64,000 nt of DNA from Eurosta solidaginis (lineage: Eukaryota > Arthropoda > Insecta > Diptera > Tephritidae). Every line of letters begins with the position of its first letter. Position 1 is the first letter of the stretch. Of this stretch, positions 34,101 through 39,694 are shown in pieces. A program made the translations under genes and the position numbers. The DNA is taken from the NCBI RefSeq assembly GCF_040869045.1, contig NC_090322.1, positions 180,791,477 to 180,855,476 on the forward strand, read 5' to 3'. The notes below the pieces were generated by a model. It did not search any database. It worked only from the letters and a program-made list of their open reading frames with translations, and was not told the DNA's origin.

Positions 34101-36803
34101 CCAGGTCCACCTTTATGGCGATATTTCGAAACGGCGTCCGCCTATAGAACTAAGGCCCACTCCATTTTAAAATACTCATTAACATCTTTCGTTTGATACC
34201 CATATTGTACAAACGCATTCTGGAGTCACCCCTGGTCCACCTTTATGGCGATATCTCGAAAAAGCGACCACCTATACAACTACCACCACTCCCTTTTAAA
34301 ATCCTCATTAATACCTTTAATTTGATACCCATATCGTACAAACACATTCTATAGTCACCCCAGGTCCACCTTTATGGCGATATTTCGAAACGGCGTCCGC
34401 CTATAGAACTAAGGCCCACTCCCTTTTAAAATACTCATTAACATCTTTCGTTTGATACCCATATCGTACAAACACATTCTAGAGTCACCCCTGGTCCACC
34501 TTTATGGCGATATTTCGAAACGGCGTCCACCTATAGAACTAAGGCCCACTCCCTTTTAAAATACTCATTAACACCTTTCGTTTGATACCCATGTTGTACA
34601 AACGCATTCTAGAGTCACCCCTGGTCCACCTCAATGGCGATATCTCGAAAAAGCGATCACCTATACAACTACCACCACTCCCTTTTAAAACCCTCATTAA
34701 TACCTTTAATTTGATACCCATATCGTACAAACAAATTCTAGGGTCACTCCTAGTCCACCTTTATGGCAATATCTCGAAACGGCGTCCACCTATGGAAATC
34801 AGGATCACTCCCTTTTAAAATACTCATTAGCAGATTTCGTTTGATACCCATATTGTACAAACGTATTCTAGAGTCACCCCTGGTCCACCTTTATGGCGAT
34901 ATTTCGAAAAGGCGACCACCTATACAACTACCACCACTCCCTTTTAAAACCTTCATTAATACCTTAAATTTTTTTATTTTTTTTTTTATTTATTTATCGT
35001 ACAAACAAATTCTAGAGTCAACCCTGATCCACCTTTATGGCGATATCCCTAAATGGCGTCCACCTATAGAACTATGGCCCCCTCCCTCATAAAATACTCT
35101 TTAATGCCTTTCATTTGATACACATGTCATACAAACACATTCCAGGGTTTCCCTCGGTTCATCTTCCTACATGGTTATTTTCCCTTATGTTGTCACCATA
35201 GCTCTCAACTGAGTATGTAATGTTCGGTTACACCCGAACTTAGCCTTCCTTACTTGTTTAATTAGCCTATAAGATTCTTTTTTAATTGGCTTAAATAAAT
35301 AAATATTCTAATTTGCAAAATGGTCTTTATTAGACTACTTTGGGAGTAGTACAATTATACTTCACTTCGCAACTGATAGCGTGTTTAAATCAAACTGATT
35401 AGTCATTCCTCAGCTTGCGCTGCTTTTGTACTCTCTGTTGCCTCGTCAGCATATTTCTCCAAAGGTCTAGACGTTCCACCTTCTAGAATCTCTTCCTTTT
35501 TACTAGCGATGTACATGTATATTTGTAATCTATGCGTTTCTCATAGTCATGTACGTGTGTATGTGTGAGTTGCTACTTCGGCTGATGACTACATGTGTGT
35601 GTGTGTGAGATATCTCTTCGTCACCTTCTATGTATGTGTATAAATGATGATTTATATCTTCATGTACACCAGTGTGGCTCGCTTTACTGGTTTTGTTGTT
35701 GCGTAATTATTTACTAACAGCCTAGTGATGTCAACATTCGCCACAATGTGTTGGAATTTTCTTTTATTTTTTAGCAAGAAGATTCGTTGGACTCATCAAG
35801 TCTATCTCCTATTGACTCGACTCATGATAGAAGATTTTTGTAATTTGAAAGATGGCATTATTAACTTAGCAATTTTTATGGTAAGTACTTTTACATATTA
35901 GTCGAATACTTTTTGTTTATTATTAATCTTATTATTGAAGACGATAAAAAATTAACGAATACTTCTTCTTCTTTTATATATTTAGATCTCTACCCTCACT
36001 TTGGCCATAATGTTCTCGGGCATTAAAAATCTCACACAAACTGCCGTACAAGATATCAATGGCTCAATATTTATGCTACCAAATGAAATAGTTTTTCCAT
36101 TCAGTTATGGCGTTGCGCACACTTTACCCGGCGCAATGCCAATCATGCGACGTGAAGTCGGTGAAGGAACTTATAGTCTATCGGCGTATTATGTTGCGAT
36201 TGTATTATCCTTCATACCAGTAGCTTTTTTCAAAACATTCCTATTCCTTTCGCTGATTTATGGCACAATTTATTATACGCGTGGATTTATGCTTTTCTTA
36301 AGTATGGGTTTTGTGTTGAGTTTATCAGCGATTGCTGGCACAGGTTATGGCTTATTTATATCGACCCTCTTTGAGACTGTCACAACAGCTTCGGAGTGTG
36401 CGGGTCCATTTGATTTGTTTTTCCAAATGCTTGGCGGTGCTTTTTATAATGTGGACTCAATACCTCTATTAAAGTATTTATCCTTGTTCTTTTATGTGAA
36501 TGAGGCATTGTTTTATACTTTTTGGATAGATGTGGATGAGATCGGTATGAAGAGTTAGTATAAGAATTATATTTAGCTGCATGCATAATTCATATTTTCT
36601 TCTTTCGCTATGCAGATTGTCCTGCTAATCTGGAAAACGCGTGTGTGCAAAATGGTTTGGAGGTCTTACAACGTAATTCTTATAGAACCGCAGACTATAC
36701 TTATTGGATAGATTGTGTGGGCCTATTGGGCCTTACAGTTGGTTTTAATATCATAGCTTACAGTTTGATAAGAAAGTACGTGAGAAGAAGTGGTTACTAT
36801 TAA
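16027..36803 (+). CDS. ABCG-subfamily half-transporter gene (8 exons, 669 aa)
   Basis: The gene encodes an ATP-driven membrane half-transporter that should pair with another ABCG subunit. The substrate cannot be told from sequence. Spliced exons total 2010 nt, exactly 669 codons plus stop. Order is ABCG-type, nucleotide-binding domain first: Walker A GCSGAGKT (59-66), Q-loop LPQ, signature LSGGERKR (160-167), Walker B FLFCDE (180-185), H-loop His285, then a six-helix-type membrane domain in exons 6-8. An insert of about 65 residues lies between the D-loop and H-loop. A TATAAATA sequence lies at 15993, but whether it is the promoter is unclear. From memory the C-terminus (RRSGYY) and insert resemble Drosophila CG31121; this is unverified. 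All splice sites are GT-AG and no break is seen. Confidence 0.93.
16190..16560. repeat. Diverged repeat, also at 17860-18100
   Basis: The blocks GAACTGGCCGCTCTGTGAGG, CAAACTGAAAACCCCTATCA and a GCTACTTGCTG segment recur in the same order at 17860-18100 with about a quarter of bases changed. The pair brackets the hexamer satellite. These may be 3'-UTR pieces of a LINE, but no coding sequence supports that. Confidence 0.5.
16918..17578. repeat. Hexamer (CTTTAA)n satellite in intron 1
   Basis: About 660 bp is built from ACTTTA/ACTTTC/ACATTC hexamers, with periodic TTTATTTTTAACTTT interruptions that give a loose higher-order structure. The perfect six-base phase produces long open frames (Lys-Val repeats on minus, Thr-Leu repeats on plus). 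These are artefacts of the repeat, not genes. Confidence 0.85.
17860..18480. repeat. Second copy of the diverged repeat, plus noncoding intron
   Basis: 17860-18100 is the partner of 16190-16560. The remaining intron up to 18480 is noncoding and may be LINE-derived, but no motif could be secured. Confidence 0.4.
18507..18739 (+). CDS. ABCG exon 2 (Walker A)
   Basis: It follows acceptor CTTTAG and ends before donor GTGAAT. It codes for residues 45-122, including GCSGAGKTT, the arginine-rich RLRGKVTG turn, the Q-loop segment SFLPQYD and EHLYFM. It ends in phase 0 and continues directly into exon 3. Confidence 0.93.
18794..18946 (+). CDS. ABCG exon 3 (signature motif)
   Basis: It lies between acceptor TTATAG and donor GTACGT, across a 54-bp intron from exon 2. 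Residues 123-173 include a lysine/arginine-rich helix and the ABC signature LSGGERKRLSLAEE. Confidence 0.93.
19020..19160 (+). repeat. SINE 3'-end fragment in intron 3
   Basis: The string CATGTAGGCCTGTGATTTGT and CTCCGCGGAGGTGTATCGCG match the 3' part of the SINE at 58207. The tRNA-like head is missing. Confidence 0.5.
19165..20260 (+). pseudogene. LOA/I-type LINE ORF2 C-terminal remnant
   Basis: Translation passes from the RT thumb (LTYGAHVWWKAVE-like, 19240-19295) to a linker (19325-19600). An RNase H domain follows, with DGSKMACGVGAG and FQAEIF-I-EAC motifs (near 19660-19800). The C-terminal segment has RIVAVLTGHW and a decayed zinc-finger tail (19990-20200). Two or more frameshifts and stops are present. 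The RNase H domain separates it from the family at 1-3602 and points to an I/LOA-type element. Confidence 0.65.
20320..21580 (-). pseudogene. R1-type LINE RT remnant
   Basis: On the minus strand, 21560-21350 gives AIEDEGGLSQRQSGFRKGR and TIDAI, the conserved fingers of R1-like RTs. Lower coordinates give NGLQ, an IETHSCTKY-LG-like segment (near 21180) and a Cys-rich tail with LNCLYCGRS (near 20690). Stops and shifts are frequent. It lies head-on to the plus-strand remnant at 19165. Confidence 0.6.
21680..22035 (+). mobile_element. (CAA)n-tailed retroposon split by an RTE-like 3' end
   Basis: Blocks AATCGTTCCCGAGATGGTTG (21721) and ATCGATAACACTCCCCAAAA (21967), and the final GTACAACAACC tail, match the intact copy at 60696-61111. 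Between them (about 21770-21930), TTACTCACTTAATTGGCTC and following sequence match the inverted RTE-like 3' end also seen at 30068. The second element therefore inserted into the first. Confidence 0.5.
22736..23978. repeat. Long inverted repeat, 483- and 480-bp arms, 245-bp spacer
   Basis: Left arm 22773-23255 and right arm 23501-23980 are reverse complements with few differences. Each contains the identical 78-codon frame. The spacer is itself part of a second direct copy of the left arm (period 433 bp from 22736 to 23169). Flanks AAAATTTTTTTTAA (22722) and AAAATTTATTTTAA (23979) look like a target duplication. One strand has an A-box-like TAGCTAAATGGTTAGCGC. No protein is supported. Confidence 0.85.
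24719..25375 (-). repeat. 130-bp tandem array, 5 units, inside the Helitron-like element
   Basis: GGTCCACCTTTATGGCGATA-type starts fall at 24719 (variant), 24851, 24981, 25111 and 25241, giving a steady 130-bp period. The same unit forms arrays at 33716-35140 and 37060-37470. Confidence 0.85.
25473..25915 (+). CDS. ABCG exon 4 (Walker B, H-loop)
   Basis: It lies between acceptor CTTCAG and donor GTACGT and codes for residues 174-321. It opens with LITDPPFLFCDEPTTGLDS, which has the Walker B and D-loop. An acidic, Ser/Asn-rich insert of about 65 residues follows, then IVCSVHQPSSELFELF with the switch His285 and the GRIIFQG strand. Confidence 0.94.
26013..26207 (+). CDS. ABCG exon 5 (linker)
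   Basis: It follows acceptor TTTTAG and precedes donor GTAAGT. It carries GYELPRNCNPADFYLKTISD, the conserved CNPADF element after the nucleotide-binding domain, and the linker to the membrane domain. It ends with two bases of an Ile codon completed in exon 6. Confidence 0.93.
26440..27590 (-). mobile_element. LINE of the 1-3602 family, 5'-truncated and internally deleted
   Basis: Minus-strand frames give KSLAGSTWSKDKETL, the RERNEML segment (27299-26955), the SGYCNRLNSYLSRI-CPAC zinc-finger tail (26915-26646) and the SLWTTPVE-A-FLG-LP-DID C-terminus. The sequence jumps at about 27345 from a region matching 460 of the first copy to one matching 787, a deletion of about 315 bp. The 3' end is a (CAA)n-type tail near 26480-26505. 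Confidence 0.8.
27591..28439. other. Intron 5 sequence, nothing recognised
   Basis: No exon, RNA gene or clear element was recognised. Short frames lack motifs. Confidence 0.35.
28440..29965 (+). pseudogene. Heavily decayed LINE of the 1-3602 family, plus strand
   Basis: It runs opposite to the other copies. 28460-28560 matches the inter-domain segment of the first copy (antisense 1487-1580). 28780-28900 matches the LKPGKPA-SYRPISLLSP region. 29300-29460 matches KEKETLIKTYKAIG and ASPMWS. 29640-29850 matches the C-terminal tail. Stops, indels and a TATTATATTA expansion near 28920 show long decay. Confidence 0.65.
30068..30330 (-). repeat. RTE-like 3' end beside a fragment of the (CAA)n retroposon
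   Basis: 30068-30200 (TTACTTACTTACTTAATTGG then CTAAACCCTTTTAACGG) is the inverted 3' end also seen near 21770. 30235-30310 (AATATACCCGCGGTAGGTAT) matches the head of the plus-strand retroposon at 60696 and 62266. Confidence 0.45.
30331..31261. other. Intron 5 sequence, nothing recognised
   Basis: No recognisable gene or repeat boundary was found. TGTGATTAATGA-type short repeats occur near 31090-31160. Confidence 0.35.
31354..32370 (+). pseudogene. CR1/L2-like LINE RT, C-terminal half
   Basis: Three overlapping frames keep conserved order. GVPQGSILGPLFFVMFINDI and LLYADDLKIY lie in the first frame (31360-31707). KDLGVIFDSK-FSSHI and LEYACFIWSPYY follow in the second (to 32062). A thumb and tail end with FLSILNTFYK before a stop at 32357. 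Two frameshifts disable it. It is 5'-truncated and is not the same family as 1-3602. Confidence 0.75.
32397..35259 (-). mobile_element. DINE-1-like Helitron element, uninterrupted copy
   Basis: The left end is TATACTCAGTTGAGCAGAGC and the right end is TAGCCTTCCTTACTTGTT. A CCGTCCGTCCGTCCGTTAAC tract lies near 32541. It is the best reference copy in the window: it lacks the 1.24-kb insert of the 22123 copy and has about 11 tandem units. No coding capacity is seen. Confidence 0.65.
33716..35140 (-). repeat. 130-bp tandem array, about 11 units
   Basis: GGTCCACCTTTATGGCGATA-type starts recur at close to 130 bp from 33846 onward, with a variant first unit at 33716. One unit near 34965-35000 carries a T-rich interruption. 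Units share TTTGATACCCATATCGTACA. Confidence 0.85.
35775..35880 (+). CDS. ABCG exon 6
   Basis: It lies between acceptor TTTTAG and donor GTAAGT and codes for KKIRWTHQVYLLLTRLMIED and following residues to AIFM. This is the connecting helix and start of the first membrane helix. It begins 25 bp after the end of an LTR remnant, so the insertion spared the acceptor. Confidence 0.92.
35986..36544 (+). CDS. ABCG exon 7 (membrane domain)
   Basis: It follows acceptor TTTTAG-type ATTTAG and precedes donor GTATGA. The segment holds several hydrophobic helices. It has the ABCG motif REVGEGTYSLSAYYVA, the helix VALSF-P-AFFK-like region, GYGLFIST and the ECAGPFDLFF-GG-F-N re-entrant region before the last extracellular loop. 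Confidence 0.94.
36616..36803 (+). CDS. ABCG exon 8 and stop
   Basis: It follows acceptor ATGCAG. It begins with the loop cysteines (DCPAN...AC), then the last membrane helix (DCVGLLGLTVGFNIIAYSL) and the basic cytoplasmic tail ending SGYY-TAA. The two loop cysteines are positioned like those that form disulfides in other ABCG proteins. Confidence 0.93.
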
Positions 36804-36809
36804 TAATTG

Positions 36810-36815
36810 AATAAA
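36810..36815 (+). terminator. Poly(A) signal of the ABCG gene
   Basis: An AATAAA hexamer lies 6 bp past the stop codon. It is the only good signal before the next repeat begins at 36987. Confidence 0.5.
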
Positions 36816-37513
36816 CGAGTTTAAGGACAGCAGACATTTTTGCATTTGGATTTATTTTTACAAGCCTGAAACTATAAATTTATCCCGTAAATGATCTGGA
36901 GATAGTCCCGAAATTACTTCCCAATGTTCACGAAATAGTTTCGGATTTGTTTCGGAATAATTCCGTGGCCCGTAATTATTTAAAAAACAAGTAAGGAAGT
37001 CTAAGTTCGGGTGTAACCGAACATTACATACTCAGCTGACAGCTTTGGAAACAAAATAGGGGAAAATCACCATGTAGAAAAATGAACCCGGGTAACCCTG
37101 GAATGTGTTTGTATGACATGGGTATCAAATGGAAGGTATTAAAGATTATTTTAAAAGGGAGTGGGCCATAGTTCTATAGGTGGACGCCATTTCGGGATAT
37201 CGCCATAAAGGTGGACCAGGGGTGATTCTTGAATGTCTTTGTATGATATGGGTATCAAATGAAAGGTGTTAATGTGTATTTTAAAAGGGAGTGGGCCTTA
37301 ACTCTGTAGGTGGACGCCTTTTCGAGATATCGCTATATAGATGGACCTATAATGTGTTTGTACGATACCCATCAAATTAAAGGTATTAATGAGGGTTTTA
37401 AAAGGGAGTGGCCCTTAGTTCTATATGTGAAGGCGTTTTCGATATATCGATTAAAATGTGGACCAGGGTGACCCAGAACATCATCTGTCGGGTACGCTAA
37501 TTTATTTATATAT

Positions 37514-38228
37514 TGTCACGGATATTACCACCCCTAAGTTATCCCATCACTAAGGCGATGCTAAGGCCATGCCAAGCAGTATTTACGTTAATAATCAAAT
37601 CAAGTATACACATATATAAGGCAGCCCAGAGAGATGTCACACACAGATGCATTTACTTATACGGCTATGTGCGCGCGAGAGACTGTAAACTACAAACATT
37701 CACATCAATAATTCAATCTTTATGTGTTTACATAAACGAATAAATAATTGCGTCTACACATATGTACGTATACGAGCAGCGGAGCAGCAATGCACAAACA
37801 CATGCATATATCTTATCTCAGTGGTCATAAGAGAGGGCAATAATTTGTGCACGTAGTTGTGGCTGGCGATTTTGTAGCCGAAACAACTAGTAACTTCTGG
37901 AAATCGAAGAGCCTAGAAGTATGCAGCATAAACTATAAAAGCGGTGCAGGCGAGTAAGAAGTAATTCAGTTTGATTTGAGTTGTCAAGCAGTTTGATTAA
38001 CACGATATCTAGCGAGCAATAGCAGTATTATTTTGAATAGTGGAGTTTCATTTGAGCTATCAGTTTGGTTATTAAGCTATTCGTTGCACAGTTTGAGTGT
38101 TATTGTGAAGCATTTTAATAAAGGCCATTTTTCCATTATTCAATATTGGAGTTATTTATTCAACAGTTTTGTGATTCTAACTTAGCAGAGGATTGCAAAT
38201 AAGAGGATTTGCAAGCAAAATCGTTACA
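37514..38228 (+). repeat. 5' LTR of copy 1
   Basis: It starts TGTCACGGATATTACC and ends AAATCGTTACA. TATAAAAG lies at 37934 and the AATAAA poly(A) signal lies near 38116. Its U3 has the B module (37620-37698) before the A module (37699-37769), the reverse of copies 2 and 3. In the stretch shared with the 3' remnant I count two differences. Confidence 0.9.
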
Positions 38229-38230
38229 AT

Positions 38231-38245
38231 TGGTGTCAGAAGAGG
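38231..38245 (+). other. Primer-binding site of copy 1
   Basis: TGGTGTCAGAAGAGG starts two bases after the LTR. Its complement ends TGACACCA, which fits the 3' end of a tRNA-Leu (stem GTCAG, discriminator A). The tRNA assignment is inferred. Confidence 0.65.
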
Positions 38246-38287
38246 AATTGTTGAATAAATTCCGAAGATTGGGAATACAACTTGGAC

Positions 38288-39661
38288 ATGGCAAAGTTCA
38301 GTGAATTGAAGATCCAGCAACTGAAAAAGGAGTTGGAGAACCGTGGATTAAATACAACCGGCAATAAAATCGAACTTCAAGCACGGCTACGAGAGGTAAT
38401 GGAGTCGCAAGGAATTGATGTGGACGAGTTTGTCTTTTATCCTGATGGGGACGAAACAACAACAAAAATTGAAGAGAAAAACGAAACATCGCAGACAGTT
38501 ACAAGCACAGACTTGAACATGATATTGGCTGCAATATCTGCACAAACATCGACAGTAGCATCAATGTCGCCGCAACTGGCATCTCAACTAGAAGAACAGA
38601 AAAAGTATATGTCATCTCAACTTGACGAACAGAAGACGTATATGGTATCCCAACTGGAATCGCAGGAAACCCGTATAACATCACAATTGGAAGAACAGAA
38701 GACACATTTGGCATCTCAACTGGAAGCGCAAGAGGCACGTATATCTGAAATGTCGGCACAAATTTCGGAACAGGTATCATCGCAGCTCTTTGTGAAACTG
38801 GAAGAACAGGATGCAAAAATTTTACAACTCGAGGACAAAATTGATGCCGAAATAGAAGCGTTAAAAGGTCGTATGGAGCAGTTACAACTAAACCGCCCAG
38901 CTGTTTCAGCGAGTAATCCAAAGGTAAAGACACCATCCTTTGACGGTTCTGTTCCTTTTCAGGTCTTTAAGCTACAGTTTGAGAAGACCGCAGCAGTGAA
39001 CCAATGGAATGCTGAAGATAAAGTTGCAGCTCTGTTCGTGGCACTGAAAGGGCCTGCCGCGGAAATCTTACAGACCATCCCAGAGTACGAGCGGAACCAC
39101 TACGAAACATTGATGAGCGCTTTAGAGAGACGTTACGGAAGCGAGCATAGGAAACAGATATTCCAAATTGAGTTGCAAAACCGCTACCAAAAAGCAAATG
39201 AGACATTGCAGGAGTTTGCTTCAGATATTGAAAGATTGGCTCATCTTGCAAATGCAGACGCACCCGTGGAATACACTGAAAGGGTAAAAATCCAGAGCTT
39301 CATAAATGGCATACGAGATGTGGAAACGAAGCGGGCTACATATGCGAATCCAAAACTAACGTTTGCTGAAACGGTATCGCATGCACTGACTCAGGAAACA
39401 GCTTCACTTTTGAGTAAGCCAGCGTACAAAGCTCATCGCGTGGAAGTGGAAAAGCCAGACTGGGTAGACGCAATTTTGGAAGCATTGAAGGGTACGCAGC
39501 AGAAGAATAATGATGCAGTCAAATGCTTTAAGTGTGGAAAGCCAGGGCATATTGCGCGTTATTGCAACACCAACCCTAACAGTTCCAACAATGTGGGTGG
39601 TCGTAAACGCAGAGCAGAAGGAGATGAGCAAATCTCCAAGACAAATCAATCGTTAAACTAA
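38288..39661 (+). CDS. Gag of copy 1 with SAP-like N-terminus
   Basis: This is a 457-residue structural protein of the particle. I start it at ATG 38288, which matches the ATG of copy 3, rather than the TTG six bases earlier. Residues 5-40 fit a SAP helix-turn-helix (LKKELENRGLNT-G-K-EL-ARL). Residues about 85-200 are an 11-residue-repeat coiled coil. Residues about 205-390 are the capsid-like domain with KVAALFVALKGPAAEIL. A CCHC knuckle CFKCGKPGHIARYC lies at 413-426. The frame ends at TAA right after GTTAAAC. Confidence 0.92.
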   Translation: MAKFSELKIQQLKKELENRGLNTTGNKIELQARLREVMESQGIDVDEFVFYPDGDETTTKIEEKNETSQTVTSTDLNMILAAISAQTSTVASMSPQLASQLEEQKKYMSSQLDEQKTYMVSQLESQETRITSQLEEQKTHLASQLEAQEARISEMSAQISEQVSSQLFVKLEEQDAKILQLEDKIDAEIEALKGRMEQLQLNRPAVSASNPKVKTPSFDGSVPFQVFKLQFEKTAAVNQWNAEDKVAALFVALKGPAAEILQTIPEYERNHYETLMSALERRYGSEHRKQIFQIELQNRYQKANETLQEFASDIERLAHLANADAPVEYTERVKIQSFINGIRDVETKRATYANPKLTFAETVSHALTQETASLLSKPAYKAHRVEVEKPDWVDAILEALKGTQQKNNDAVKCFKCGKPGHIARYCNTNPNSSNNVGGRKRRAEGDEQISKTNQSLN

Positions 39662-39694
39662 AGCGAGTCAGCAGCAAGGGGCGACAGCTGACTC
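39652..39694 (+). promoter_or_regulatory. Candidate -1 ribosomal frameshift signal, copy 1
   Basis: The heptamer GTTAAAC (39652-39658) sits in the gag frame as G-TTA-AAC and is followed at once by the gag stop TAA. After a 6-nt spacer comes an 8-bp perfect stem GAGTCAGC/GCTGACTC (39665-39672 with 39687-39694) and a 14-nt loop. A -1 shift moves reading into the pol frame, which is open through to the protease. GTTAAAC is a known slippery heptamer. Confidence 0.7.

Larger units (their letters stand above)
31266..35745 (-). mobile_element. Gypsy-family solo LTR split by later insertions
   Basis: The left piece (31266 to about 31350) starts TGTAACGAATTTTGGG and contains the CTAAACTGTTGAATAAAT block of the other LTRs. 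The right piece (about 35262-35745) resumes with GCAAAATGGTCTTTATTAGA and ends ATTCGCCACA. Outer flanks are ATGT at 31262-31265 and 35746-35749, a matching 4-bp duplication. It is more diverged than the other LTRs, so it is older. Confidence 0.7.

Noticed and set aside
38282..38287. Upstream TTG as gag start in copy 1
   Set aside because: The ATG at 38288 aligns with the ATG of copy 3 and begins the shared MAKFSELK or MAKLSELK segment.
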